DNA from: Leptospiraceae bacterium
GTDB lineage: Bacteria; Spirochaetota; Leptospiria; Leptospirales; Leptospiraceae
Length of the DNA stretch: 44,099 nucleotides
Direction: 5' to 3'
Assembly (NCBI GenBank): GCA_017996175.1
Contig: JAGOHK010000030.1
Coordinates: 1-44,099 of the forward strand
A program made the translations under genes and the position numbers. The notes under the pieces are model-generated. The model saw only the letters and a program-made list of their open reading frames with translations, was not told where the DNA came from and did no database searches. This document shows, one piece after another, positions 25,838 to 35,350 of the stretch (position 1 is the first letter of the stretch; every line of letters starts with the position of its first letter).

Positions 25838-26944
25838 ATGAAAAATTCACCCCTCGTACTAATAGTAGATGACATTGAATATAATGTAATACTTCTAAAT
25901 CAAATTCTTTTAAATGAGGGATACCGAGTATTATCCGCTATGAGTGGTAAAAAATGTATGGAGATTCTAGAGACGGAATTGCCAGATATTATTTTATTAG
26001 ATGTGATTATGCCTGAAATGAATGGATTTGATGTTGCTGATAAAGTAAAGTCGAGTGAAAAAACGAAAGGAATACCCATTATTTTTTTGAGTGCGGTATC
26101 AGATTATGAAACAAAGTTAATTGGACTTGAGCGAGGTGCTGTAGACTATATTACAAAACCCTATGATGATAGAGAAGTGATTGCTCGGATTCAGTTGCAG
26201 TTGAGAATCAAAGAACTAGAAAAAGAAAGGATTGTTCATATTCAAAACCTAGAAAATCTGAATCGAGATAAAGATAATTTGCTGCAAGTGATTGCGCATG
26301 ATATGCGTTCTCCCCTTACTTCGATTATGCTTATGGCGGAATTTTTGATGGCTGGTAAGGTAATTGATACAGAAAGATTAAACAAGTATTCGAATACAAT
26401 TTTTAATTCGAGTAAAAAAATCTTACAACTTATAAATCAATTAATGCATTCTACTAAAATTGAATTTTCCAAGGCTGACATTACACGATTTGATTTAGTA
26501 AAAACAGTTAATCATTCGATTGATCTGGTCAGTAGAATGTTAGAGAAAAAAAATATTCAGCTAGAGGTTAGTTTTTTTGCGGAAGAAATAATTGTGAACT
26601 TGGATGAATCAAAAATGGATCAAATTTTAAACAATATTTTATACAATGCCATAAAATTTACAAACCCGAACGGAAAAATTAAAATTAATACGAATATTTA
26701 CAAAGAAAAGGAAGTTCTTCATATAACGATTGAAGACAATGGGATTGGTATGCCAAACTCTATCAGAGAAAATATTTTTTCTAAAACCATTACCCACCAC
26801 AGAGAAGGAACTCGCGGGGAGGAGGGAACTGGATTAGGGCTTTCTATTACAAAAAATTTAATGACTAGCTTAGACGGAAAAATTGAAATAGAAAGTGAAG
26901 AGAATAGAGGAACTATCGTTCATCTTTATTTTTACAAGTATTAA
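25838..26944 (+). CDS. Soluble response regulator-histidine kinase (REC-HisKA-HATPase)
   Basis: 368 residues. The receiver domain (residues 6-122) has VDD, D55 in LLDVIMPEMNG, then a KPYDD loop. A coiled coil leads to HisKA with H154 in VIAHDMRSPLTS; the ATPase part has [26 protein letters not shown] and RGTIVHLYF. There is no membrane segment. A receiver in front of a kinase is usual in phosphorelay branches. It lies 4 bp after uvrC, so the two are probably co-transcribed. Its last 32 bp overlap the end of the convergent repeat-protein gene. Confidence 0.92.
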   Translation: MKNSPLVLIVDDIEYNVILLNQILLNEGYRVLSAMSGKKCMEILETELPDIILLDVIMPEMNGFDVADKVKSSEKTKGIPIIFLSAVSDYETKLIGLERGAVDYITKPYDDREVIARIQLQLRIKELEKERIVHIQNLENLNRDKDNLLQVIAHDMRSPLTSIMLMAEFLMAGKVIDTERLNKYSNTIFNSSKKILQLINQLMHSTKIEFSKADITRFDLVKTVNHSIDLVSRMLEKKNIQLEVSFFAEEIIVNLDESKMDQILNNILYNAIKFTNPNGKIKINTNIYKEKEVLHITIEDNGIGMPNSIRENIFSKTITHHREGTRGEEGTGLGLSITKNLMTSLDGKIEIESEENRGTIVHLYFYKY

Positions 26945-28856
26945 AACTTTCTATAGTCTTTTTTGTATAAAATTTTTCATTCTCATCCTGGCTAATATTC
27001 TTTAGCCTTAACTCCGCTAATTCAATAATAAATTTAAGGGTAGGACTGCAATTTTCGATAAAAAACTTAAACGCTGCAATTCTAGAAATATAATTTCCAC
27101 TACCTAGTTTTAAATAATTATAAAGTACTTTTCTATCAATATCAGTAAGATTTAAACTTGCATGTCTGGGATGGCATTTATCAATTAGAATATCAGGAAT
27201 ATCCAAATTAGAGGGGCAAGTTCGTTGTAATCCATTTACAAAATTTTCGTATTCTTTAAGCGAATACTTTGGATAATCCTTTGGAAATTTTTCTTGCGAT
27301 GGCTCCCACGGCTTAACTTCTTTTTTACCAATATTAATATCAAATTTTTCTTTGGTTTTGTTATCAATTGTGACATCGAAATTTTCAATATTTGTATTTA
27401 CTTTATTTATATCTACTTTACTCTTAGAAGTTTCCTTTACTTGGACATCTACCTTACCTTTAGATTTTTCTAAAATTCCTAAATTCATTTTCTCATTTGA
27501 GGAATTATTGATATTCAGGGCGAGTTTTTCTGTAGATTTATTTTCTACATTCAGATTGACTTTTCCTTCTGAGCGATTGTTTATATCAATCGTAACATCA
27601 TCCTTTGATCTATTTTCGAGGCTAATGTCAACATCCTCTTTGGTGAGAGGTTCTATATTCAAAGATAACTTTCTCGGGTTAGACTCATCTACTCCAATTT
27701 CTACTTTCTCTAAAGAATCACTAGAGATACTAACGTCATTTCTAATAATTTCTTTTGCAGGTTTTCTTTTGATAGGTGGAATTAATGCTTTGCCCGGCTC
27801 ACCAATATTAATGTCAAACTTTTCCTTTGCCTGATTTTCAATTGTTACATCAAAATTTGTAATATCAGTAGAAATTGTTTTTATATCTACTTTATTTTTT
27901 GAGTCATCAGGGACATTTACATTCACTTTCCCTTTTGACTTGTCTAAAATACCGACAGAGAATTTTTCTTTAGATAAATTTTTTACATTTAGCGCAAGAT
28001 TATTCTTAGATTTGTTATCAACGTTGAAATTGACTTTGCCCTCAGAACGATTGTTTATATCTACTGTAACATCCATTGTGGACTTGTTCTGTAGGCTAAT
28101 ATCTAGTTTGTCCTTGGTCTTGGGTCCAATATTTACAGTAGTTTTTCCTGCTACAGATTCATCTACCATAATGTCCGCTCTTTCCATAGAATCGCTGGAT
28201 ATTTCAATCCCTTGACTCTTAATCGTTTTGCCCTGCGGTTTATTGGTATTAACTCCTGGAGGTGTTCCTTTTGTTGGATCGTATAATACTAGGTAATCTT
28301 TTTTCAGTAATCTTTTATTGTTTGGATTTTCTAGTAGTATATCATAAGTTCCTGGTTTTAGTGTTTTTGTCGCAAACCTAAGTTCTTTATCACTGATAAT
28401 TTTATTTTCTATCGAAAAAGTTTTTCCTTGTGATAATAGGCTTACCTTTGTATTTTCTAAAAAATTATTACCTGCGACTCTACTTTCATCTCCCTGTGCA
28501 ATATTCAAACGCTCTGCACTCAGAGTAGGTTCTTTTGATATAAGAACTCGTAGCGGATTCCAGTAAGACCAAACTACTGGTTTTTTAAAAACATTTAATA
28601 CTCCGATTCTAAATTCATACTTTCCCTTAGGTAAGTCCACATAATAGATATTTTCCGCTACGTTTGTTTCTAGGATGATTTTGTTTTCTGATTTTATTTC
28701 CACTCTGTAGCCATTAGCCGCTGGAATGGAGCGCCATTCAATAAAACCAGTATCTTTTTTTGCAAAAAGTTCCAGAGTAAATGCAAGTACTAAAGAAATA
28801 CAAATTAGTAGTGAAATATTTTTTACTAGGTTGAAATGGAGTTTTATATGTTTCAT
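26913..28856 (-). CDS. Secreted protein with two blocks of exact 12-residue repeats
   Basis: 647 residues. Signal peptide at 14-32 (ISLLICISLVLAFTLELFA), then an FN3-like domain (about 37-108, WRSIPAANGYRVEIKSE) and an Ig-like stretch (112-192). Residues 214-355 and 372-512 are two copies of one module, each about 140 residues. Within a module, Ser or a small residue recurs every 12 positions (259, 271, 283, 295, 307, 319 and on to 355), with units like EGKVNFNVDNKS and KGKVNVNVPDDS. One short beta strand plus a turn per unit suggests a beta-solenoid. The C-terminal 130 residues are helical, with four Cys. No family recognised. It follows the FecR gene by 10 bp and is probably periplasmic or surface-located. 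Confidence 0.8.
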   Translation of the reverse strand: MKHIKLHFNLVKNISLLICISLVLAFTLELFAKKDTGFIEWRSIPAANGYRVEIKSENKIILETNVAENIYYVDLPKGKYEFRIGVLNVFKKPVVWSYWNPLRVLISKEPTLSAERLNIAQGDESRVAGNNFLENTKVSLLSQGKTFSIENKIISDKELRFATKTLKPGTYDILLENPNNKRLLKKDYLVLYDPTKGTPPGVNTNKPQGKTIKSQGIEISSDSMERADIMVDESVAGKTTVNIGPKTKDKLDISLQNKSTMDVTVDINNRSEGKVNFNVDNKSKNNLALNVKNLSKEKFSVGILDKSKGKVNVNVPDDSKNKVDIKTISTDITNFDVTIENQAKEKFDINIGEPGKALIPPIKRKPAKEIIRNDVSISSDSLEKVEIGVDESNPRKLSLNIEPLTKEDVDISLENRSKDDVTIDINNRSEGKVNLNVENKSTEKLALNINNSSNEKMNLGILEKSKGKVDVQVKETSKSKVDINKVNTNIENFDVTIDNKTKEKFDINIGKKEVKPWEPSQEKFPKDYPKYSLKEYENFVNGLQRTCPSNLDIPDILIDKCHPRHASLNLTDIDRKVLYNYLKLGSGNYISRIAAFKFFIENCSPTLKFIIELAELRLKNISQDENEKFYTKKTIESFNTCKNKDER

Positions 28857-28866
28857 AGCAAGTCTT

Positions 28867-30828
28867 CTATTTATCTCTGTAGATTGTGTCGGGAGATAGA
28901 ATTTTAATTTCTTCCGGTTTTAATTTCTTTAGCCCATCATTGTCTAGAACGATACTAAATTTGCCTTTACCCGCTTTGCCTGGCTTATTCTTTTTATCAA
29001 AAGGAGTTACTTCCCACAGAAAAGCACCTTCGCTCAGCTTAGAGAAATTCTTTAGAACAAAAGAATTTGCAGAAGTTTTTTCGGTAACTAATGTTTTGGC
29101 TTTGTTGCCCGAATCCATAATTTTTAGAATATAGTAACTTGCATTTTCAACTTTACCCCACTGAAAACGGATTAGTTTCTGTTTACTGATATCTATTTTT
29201 CCGGATAGAGGCGAAAGATTGCGTGGGGGTAAATTACCAATACCCTTAGGATCAGGAGTTTTGGGAACCTCTTTAGGTTGGTCAATTTTTTTCGAATCAG
29301 AATTATCTACATTCTTAGATTCATCAGTGGTGGCTAAGTCAGTAGTTTTTTCCTCTTGCGGGAGTGTACCTATTGTAAAACTTTTTGGCGTGGAAAAAGG
29401 AGATTGTGTGTCTCCAAAAAATTGGGCTACTTTCCAAAAATAGGTTCCTTCCTTATTAATAACTGCACTGTATACCGAGTTCGTTGTAATTTCATTTATA
29501 AGTAAATCTTGAAAAGAGGAGGATCTTGAAATTTGAATTCGATATTTTTTTGTTGCCGAAGTTGATTTCCATCTGAAAGTAACCAAATTTTTAGCTGGAT
29601 TTACATTCATTGGTAAATTACTATTATCCGCGGGAGCCAATAATTCAAAAGACTTTGATTCCAGATTCGAGCTAATAATAAAAGAGCTGACATTACTTCT
29701 CATGGCAGGAATTCCGTCTGTCGAAGGTTTAGTGATTACCCTCCAGAAATAAGTCCCTTCCCCTAAATTGTTTAGGGTAATTGAATTCGTTTTAACAGGT
29801 ATTATTTTGAAATTAGAAGTAAAGCTACTGTTAGTAGCGATTTCAACATAGTATTCATTTATCGTTTCGCTCGGAGTCCAAGAAAAGCTGATATCCGTAG
29901 TACCCGATTTATACTCATTTACTGATCCGGGAATAGGGGAAAATAATTGTAAGCCAGATTCCTGAATTAAAATAAATTTCCTATTCTCACTATACTCTAC
30001 TACTCCTGCACTATTTTTTCCACTTACGCGCCAGTAATAAGTTCCAGGGGTTAATTTTAAATTAGCCGAAGAAACATCTTGTAGACGCAAATCGACTTTT
30101 TTAAAATCTTTTACTTTACTTAATTCGAAAGAAGTATTTGTATTTGCCCCTGTTGCCTTCCAGCTAAAATTAATAGTATACGGAAAACTCATTGATATAA
30201 ATTTCTTTTGATTTATGGGTTCATAGAGAGTATAAGGACTTATCCGAGTGGTAATTCCTGATTCCCCGATGGTTGCCATTTCGTTTGAATTTAGCTTTTG
30301 CGTTTTTCCGTTACTCTCAATGATCGCACTTCCTGATTCCATCGAAATATTTATCTCTTTTCCAGAAGTGTCTATTTTTGCATCTCCACCTGAAATTTTT
30401 AATGTCTGGTTATTTGAATTGATAACTACTTGCTGATTTGGATTCGCACTCTTAGAATTATTAATTTGAATGGATCCACTGTCAAAATTGATATTGGGTA
30501 CATTATCCTTCATATCCAAATAGACCATGCTGTTTTCTTCCAATTGGATTTCAGTTCCATTATTTAGGTTTATGATCATATCCGATTCGGGTAATGTTCG
30601 AACCGTATCTCGATTGTGAAGAAATGTATTCGCACTGATTGATTGCCAGACAACTCCTGATTCCATTTTTCTTTGAATGGAGTTCAGTTTAAAAGAAACA
30701 GAGCCTATCGTTTCTAAAGATCCTACATTGATATTTTTATGCAAATCGTAATAGAAAAGAAAAGAAAAAAGAACTGCATTAAATATCAGAAAGGCTGGAA
30801 TGTTCCAGTTATTATTCCAGAATTTCAT
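28867..30828 (-). CDS. FecR-domain protein with Ig/FN3-like repeats
   Basis: 653 residues. An N-terminal membrane anchor (IPAFLIFNAVLFSFLFYYDL) is followed by a FecR-like domain (residues about 37-200: SGVVWQSISANTFLHNRDTV, INLNNGTEIQLEENSMVYLD, SGSIQINNS, SNEMATIGESG). After that come four domains each ending in a (G/A)(T/A)(Y/F)(Y/F/L)W(R/K/E)V motif (for example LTPGTYYWRVSGKN and GEGTYFWRVITKP), the pattern of FN3-like modules. A Thr/Asp/Lys-rich linker lies near residues 490-530. FecR domains sense or transmit signals in the periplasm. Its start overlaps the adenylate cyclase end by 17 bp, so the two are co-translated. Confidence 0.88.
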   Translation of the reverse strand: MKFWNNNWNIPAFLIFNAVLFSFLFYYDLHKNINVGSLETIGSVSFKLNSIQRKMESGVVWQSISANTFLHNRDTVRTLPESDMIINLNNGTEIQLEENSMVYLDMKDNVPNINFDSGSIQINNSKSANPNQQVVINSNNQTLKISGGDAKIDTSGKEINISMESGSAIIESNGKTQKLNSNEMATIGESGITTRISPYTLYEPINQKKFISMSFPYTINFSWKATGANTNTSFELSKVKDFKKVDLRLQDVSSANLKLTPGTYYWRVSGKNSAGVVEYSENRKFILIQESGLQLFSPIPGSVNEYKSGTTDISFSWTPSETINEYYVEIATNSSFTSNFKIIPVKTNSITLNNLGEGTYFWRVITKPSTDGIPAMRSNVSSFIISSNLESKSFELLAPADNSNLPMNVNPAKNLVTFRWKSTSATKKYRIQISRSSSFQDLLINEITTNSVYSAVINKEGTYFWKVAQFFGDTQSPFSTPKSFTIGTLPQEEKTTDLATTDESKNVDNSDSKKIDQPKEVPKTPDPKGIGNLPPRNLSPLSGKIDISKQKLIRFQWGKVENASYYILKIMDSGNKAKTLVTEKTSANSFVLKNFSKLSEGAFLWEVTPFDKKNKPGKAGKGKFSIVLDNDGLKKLKPEEIKILSPDTIYRDK

Positions 30829-32767
30829 ATTTTACTTCTTTCTCCTCATCATCCGAACTTTTTTTCTTTTTACCTTTGCCTTTAGCCGCTGGCTCAGGAG
30901 GCTCATACTTAATATTAAGTAAAGTGCGCAATTCAGTTAAATCTTTTACGCAAGAAGGATCGTCTTTTCTTCCGAGAACTGCATAGATTACTTGGGGTTC
31001 TTCTTTTCCTTTTACTTTGATAGATTGCATTTTTTCAACGTGAAAAATATCTTTTACTTTAGAGTAAGCTTCTTCGGAAATTAAAATATCTGTCCCAAAA
31101 GGTTTATTCAAAGCTTCAATACGAGAGGCTAAGTTTACAGCATCCCCAATCACTGTATATTCCAATCTTTCGTTAGATCCAATTTGACCCGAGATCACAT
31201 AACCGCTGTTAATCCCACATCCAATTTGAATGATCGGTTTTTTATCGCCACCTCTTCCTTTGTTGAATTTAAGCAGAGCAGAGCGCATCATTAAAGTTCC
31301 GTTGATCGCATTCTCAACAGCCATATCATCGTGATGTAAAGCTCCCCAGGTTGCCATAATAGCATCTCCGATAAATTTATCTACTATACCATGTGAATTA
31401 TTTACACATCGAACCATTTCGGTCATGTATTGGTTTAAAAATTCTACAACTTCTTCTGGTTCTAATTTTTCTGAAATAGAGGTAAATGAGCGTATGTCGG
31501 AAAAAAATATTGCGCAGTATTTTCTTTCACCGCCTAATTTGATTTCGCCTTTCATTGCAAGTTCCGCAATGTCTTTGTTTACAAATTTTCCAAAAGCGTC
31601 TTTCATTTTCTCTCTTTCGTCTAAACCTTTGGTCATTGAGTTAAATGAATTTGTTAAAATACCAATTTCGTCATGGGCACCAACAGGCAAATTTACATGG
31701 TAATTTCCTTTTTCCACTTCATGGGAAGCATCTACTAATTTCAGAATAGGATTTGTAAGACTATTTGCATAAAAGTAAACAAATAATATAGACAACATTA
31801 AAACGACTATCATCAGATAGATATTTCTTCTTTGTAAGTTGTATACTTCTTCGAATGCCTTGTCTTCATTGACAGTTGAGATAACACCACCGGAGGTGAA
31901 TCCAAGTTTTTTAAAAGATCCAAGATAATAAAGATTATCCTCATCCTTAAATCTAGAATACCCATTTCCGATTTTGTCAGCCTGCATTGCCTTTATAATC
32001 GGGGAGGAAGCTATATTTTTTCCCTGCTTAATGAAATCCATATTAGAATGTGCTAATAGGTTTCCCTCTTCATCTACAAGAAAGTTTTCGGCTAACCCGG
32101 TGCCAGAGGTTTGAAACGATTGTAGTATACTATTTAGCCGAATGAAAGAAACTATGATTGTTTTTTTATTTTCTACTTCTTTAAACGGAATACTTAAACC
32201 TAAAATCGGAGATTTAAAAATCGGACTTGCATTTCGAAGAACCGTTGCCCCAGAAAAAGATTTTAAAAAGTAACCAGACAGTGCATTTGCCGTACTAATA
32301 AAATCGTTTTCCTCAGACTCTGTATTCGTTTTTTTGTTTTCGTTGTACAGTTTATGAATTAAAACTAAATCGTCTCCTTCTTGTCTGTAAACTCCCAGAA
32401 AAAGTACATCACTATCATTTTCAAAAAAAATATTCTTTAAATCTAGATTTTTATTTTTAGCGGATCCCTGTTCGGTTAAATTCTCAGCTACAATCTTTAG
32501 GTTTTTTGAGAGCGCTAAGAATTTGGAACTCAAATTGTCCGTAAGAATTATCGTTGTATTTAGTGTATTTACTTCGATTGTACTTTGTGCGTTCGATTTA
32601 AAATAAGCTGTTGCAATACTTATAATGGCAGAAAGTGAAATTAAAATAATCGTTGAAATGATTAAAAGCAATTTGAATCGAATGGTTAATCTAGATTCTT
32701 TAAAATTCAAGTTCTTAGATTCTGAAGGATTAGTATTTTCGTAGTTGTTTTTTTCATTCATACTCAT
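30812..32767 (-). CDS. Transmembrane class III adenylate cyclase with HAMP domain
   Basis: 651 residues. First membrane helix at about 30-54 (LLLIISTIILISLSAIISIA), an extracytoplasmic Cache-like sensor region (55-310), a second helix (YLMIVVLMLSILFVYFYANS), then HAMP (TNPILKLVDASHEVEKGNYH) and the cyclase domain. D424 in FFSDIRSFTS and the Asp of DKFIGDAIMATW bind metal; the Lys in that motif and the Asp of YTVIGDAVNLASRIE are the ATP-selecting pair, so the product should be cAMP. The tail is Lys/Glu-rich (KGKGKKKKSSDDEEK). It is first of a three-gene run and divergent from malQ across 98 bp. Confidence 0.93.
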   Translation of the reverse strand: MSMNEKNNYENTNPSESKNLNFKESRLTIRFKLLLIISTIILISLSAIISIATAYFKSNAQSTIEVNTLNTTIILTDNLSSKFLALSKNLKIVAENLTEQGSAKNKNLDLKNIFFENDSDVLFLGVYRQEGDDLVLIHKLYNENKKTNTESEENDFISTANALSGYFLKSFSGATVLRNASPIFKSPILGLSIPFKEVENKKTIIVSFIRLNSILQSFQTSGTGLAENFLVDEEGNLLAHSNMDFIKQGKNIASSPIIKAMQADKIGNGYSRFKDEDNLYYLGSFKKLGFTSGGVISTVNEDKAFEEVYNLQRRNIYLMIVVLMLSILFVYFYANSLTNPILKLVDASHEVEKGNYHVNLPVGAHDEIGILTNSFNSMTKGLDEREKMKDAFGKFVNKDIAELAMKGEIKLGGERKYCAIFFSDIRSFTSISEKLEPEEVVEFLNQYMTEMVRCVNNSHGIVDKFIGDAIMATWGALHHDDMAVENAINGTLMMRSALLKFNKGRGGDKKPIIQIGCGINSGYVISGQIGSNERLEYTVIGDAVNLASRIEALNKPFGTDILISEEAYSKVKDIFHVEKMQSIKVKGKEEPQVIYAVLGRKDDPSCVKDLTELRTLLNIKYEPPEPAAKGKGKKKKSSDDEEKEVKYEILE

Positions 32768-32865
32768 AGTTTTTTGACCAACTAAAATACCATCATAATA
32801 ACCCTAAAATTAATCAATAAAAAAACGAGTTTTTTTCAGTTTACCAAAATTGGCTTTTTTTCAAG

Positions 32866-34662
32866 ATGAATTTCATGAGTTCTAGTGAGTCTTCTAAAAA
32901 ATCTTTTTCTATCCGTAAAAAAATAGTCTCTGAAAAAAGGGCAGGTGTAGCGTTTCCCTTACTCTCTCTCTTAACTAAAGAATCGTTTGAAGGGGGAGAT
33001 TTTCATTCCCTTGAATTGATGGCAGAGTGGGGTAAAAAAACAGGTGTCTCCATCATTCAAATCCTTCCTCTCAATGATTTAGGAAATGGGAGAAGTCCTT
33101 ATAGTTCCATTTCCGCCTTTGCGATAGATCCCATTTATATCTCTTTGCATTCTCTTGGGATAAATATCCGAAGCCGTAAAGAAAAAATCATGACACTCGA
33201 TATTAACTTGAGTCGAGTCAGAGAGCTAAAGGTTCAGAATTTACAAATACATTACAAAAAAATTTACAATGAAACCTTAAAAGAAATTTTAAAAAATTTC
33301 ATGAACCAACATCTTTGGATTTCTCCCTACGCAGCATTTAAAGTGCTCTATAATAAGAATAAAGGGGCACACTGGCAGGATTGGACTTATGGTCGGGAGT
33401 ATTCCATTGAATTACAAAAAGAAGTCATGCGAGAAAACGAAGAAGAATTTTATTTTATAATCTGGATTCAGTACATTGCTTATGAGCAACTTCGAAATGT
33501 GAAAGCGAAATTTGAAAACGAAGGTGTTTTTTTGAAAGGGGATATGCCTATTCTCACTTCGTCTAACAGCGCGGATGTTTGGTCTAGAACCCATTTATTT
33601 GATATAAGTCTAAATTCGGGTGCACCACCGGACAATTTTAGCGAAGAAGGGCAAAATTGGCATTTTCCGGTGATAAACTGGCATAGTATGAAGGCAGAAA
33701 ATTATTCATGGTGGAAAGAGAGACTAGAATACTTGGAACATTTTTATCATTTGTATCGAATCGATCATGTTTTAGGAATGTATAGAATTTGGGCAATACC
33801 TCTCGGTGCTATTTCTGCAAAACTAGGTTACTACCATCCGCAAATTGGTGTTAAACGAGAAGAATTTATAGAAGCTGGTCTATCGCCTGACGACTTCATA
33901 AAAAGAGAAATCATTTATGAATTTGAAAAAGATAAGTTTATTTTCTACTGGGATTTTTATAAGCTAGAAGGTTACTACACATTATCCGAAGATATAAAGA
34001 AAGTTTTATACCCATTATCTCATAAACATCTAAAAGATGATGAATTAACCTGGAGGAAAGACGGGGAAGATATATTGAATTTTTTCTTTCACCATACAGA
34101 GATGCAAGCCTGTGCTGAGGACTTGGGTGCGGTTCCTTCTTTTGTTCGAGATAGTATTCATGAAAATAAAATCATTGGACTCGACATCATCCGCTGGACT
34201 AGATCTTTTGAGGATGGAAGTTTTATTCCTGCGGCTAAGTATCGCTTCCTTGCAGTATCTTCTTTGTCTGTTCATGATACTTCCATTGCCCTGGACTGGT
34301 GGAATACTGCTTCCCTTTCTGATAAAGAAAGTTTTGCAAAGTTGATCGGATTGGAAGATGTGAAATCTCAACCTGCAGAGGTAATGCAGGCAATGTTAAA
34401 ATTTTCTTTTTCTGCGAACAGTCTATTTTCGATTAACCTCTTACATGATTTTCTTTTTGATTCAAGTTTTTTTCCAGACAAGGTTCATCCAAATAATATG
34501 CTTTATAACCCAGAAAAACATAGAATTAATGTACCGGGAACTCCTGAAGATAAAAACTGGTCGTATAGGTTTCCCATCCTCGTTGAGGAATTACTTTCGA
34601 ATACCTCACATATCGAAACGATTCGAGTTATGTTAAAAGAAGCAGGAAGAATTAATGAATAA
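32866..34662 (+). CDS. malQ: 4-alpha-glucanotransferase (amylomaltase, GH77)
   Basis: 598 residues. It transfers alpha-1,4-glucan segments between maltodextrins in the cytoplasm. Family motifs: RAGVAFPLLSL, LPLNDLGNGRSPYSSISAFA, GDMPILTSSNSADVWS, the nucleophile D300 in YRIDHVLGMYRIWAIP, the acid/base E418 in CAEDLGAVP, and D471 in SVHDTS. In many relatives that last motif reads THDN, so the HDTS form is a small departure. An in-frame ATG at codon 4 is an alternative start. It is the first gene of a four-gene operon; its end overlaps ispD by 8 bp. Confidence 0.95.
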   Translation: MNFMSSSESSKKSFSIRKKIVSEKRAGVAFPLLSLLTKESFEGGDFHSLELMAEWGKKTGVSIIQILPLNDLGNGRSPYSSISAFAIDPIYISLHSLGINIRSRKEKIMTLDINLSRVRELKVQNLQIHYKKIYNETLKEILKNFMNQHLWISPYAAFKVLYNKNKGAHWQDWTYGREYSIELQKEVMRENEEEFYFIIWIQYIAYEQLRNVKAKFENEGVFLKGDMPILTSSNSADVWSRTHLFDISLNSGAPPDNFSEEGQNWHFPVINWHSMKAENYSWWKERLEYLEHFYHLYRIDHVLGMYRIWAIPLGAISAKLGYYHPQIGVKREEFIEAGLSPDDFIKREIIYEFEKDKFIFYWDFYKLEGYYTLSEDIKKVLYPLSHKHLKDDELTWRKDGEDILNFFFHHTEMQACAEDLGAVPSFVRDSIHENKIIGLDIIRWTRSFEDGSFIPAAKYRFLAVSSLSVHDTSIALDWWNTASLSDKESFAKLIGLEDVKSQPAEVMQAMLKFSFSANSLFSINLLHDFLFDSSFFPDKVHPNNMLYNPEKHRINVPGTPEDKNWSYRFPILVEELLSNTSHIETIRVMLKEAGRINE

Positions 34663-35350
34663 TATTTTTGGAATTATTTTATCCGGTGGTTCTGGAAGTC
34701 GAATGAGACTGGCAAAACCGAAACAATTTTCCAAACTACGAGAAATGACTCTACTCGAACATTCAGTTAAAGCATTTAATGAATGGGGCTTTTTTAAATC
34801 CATTGTAGTGGTTTCGAATTTGGATTTTATAATAGAAACAGAAAATTCGATTTCTAAGTATTTACTTGCAAATGATCGAATTGTTCCAGGTGGTGTTACT
34901 CGGCATGAAAGTTGTCTGAGAGGTTTGGAAGCGATTTCGCATGACGACAAAGATATCATTGTTTTTCATGACTCTGCGCGTCCTTTCTTTTTGAAGTCCG
35001 AATTACACGCAGTAGCCAATGCTGCTGTAATGTATGGAGCGGCATCCATTGCGGATAACGTATCCGAAACAGTTGTATCCACTTCCGATGGAAAGGTTAA
35101 TGCCATTTTAAATCGAGACGAAATTAATTTGATCAAAACCCCACAGGCGCTTCATACATCACTACTACAAATTCTACAAAAAGAAAAACTAGAAGAAGAT
35201 CCTACCGACCTTTGTTCTTGGGCTTTACAATTTGGTGTAAAAACTTATTTGATCAAGTCCAATCCATTTAATATGAAAATAACCCGTGAAGGGGACTTGG
35301 AGATGGCAGAGAAATACTATGATTTATTTAAACAATTGGAAGAAAATTAA
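34655..35350 (+). CDS. ispD: 2-C-methyl-D-erythritol 4-phosphate cytidylyltransferase
   Basis: 231 residues. It joins CTP and MEP to form CDP-ME in the non-mevalonate isoprenoid pathway. Motifs: IILSGGSGSRMRLAKPKQF (nucleotide-binding loop), PGGVTRHESCLRGL, VFHDSARPF and KTPQALHTSLL. The C-terminal signature, often T(T/R)PEDL, is here TREGDLEMAE. A ribitol-type cytidylyltransferase (TarI) is a possible alternative, but no teichoic acid genes are present. It overlaps malQ by 8 bp, and the next gene starts directly after its stop, so translation is coupled along the operon. Confidence 0.9.
   Translation: MNNIFGIILSGGSGSRMRLAKPKQFSKLREMTLLEHSVKAFNEWGFFKSIVVVSNLDFIIETENSISKYLLANDRIVPGGVTRHESCLRGLEAISHDDKDIIVFHDSARPFFLKSELHAVANAAVMYGAASIADNVSETVVSTSDGKVNAILNRDEINLIKTPQALHTSLLQILQKEKLEEDPTDLCSWALQFGVKTYLIKSNPFNMKITREGDLEMAEKYYDLFKQLEEN

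Noticed and set aside
27352..28215. Plus-strand ORFs opposite the repeat protein
   Set aside because: They only reflect the 36-bp repeat structure of the minus-strand gene.
27321..28217. CRISPR-like periodic repeats
   Set aside because: The 36-bp periodicity is coding (12-residue units) with no conserved direct repeat and unique spacers. No CRISPR array or cas gene is seen in the window.
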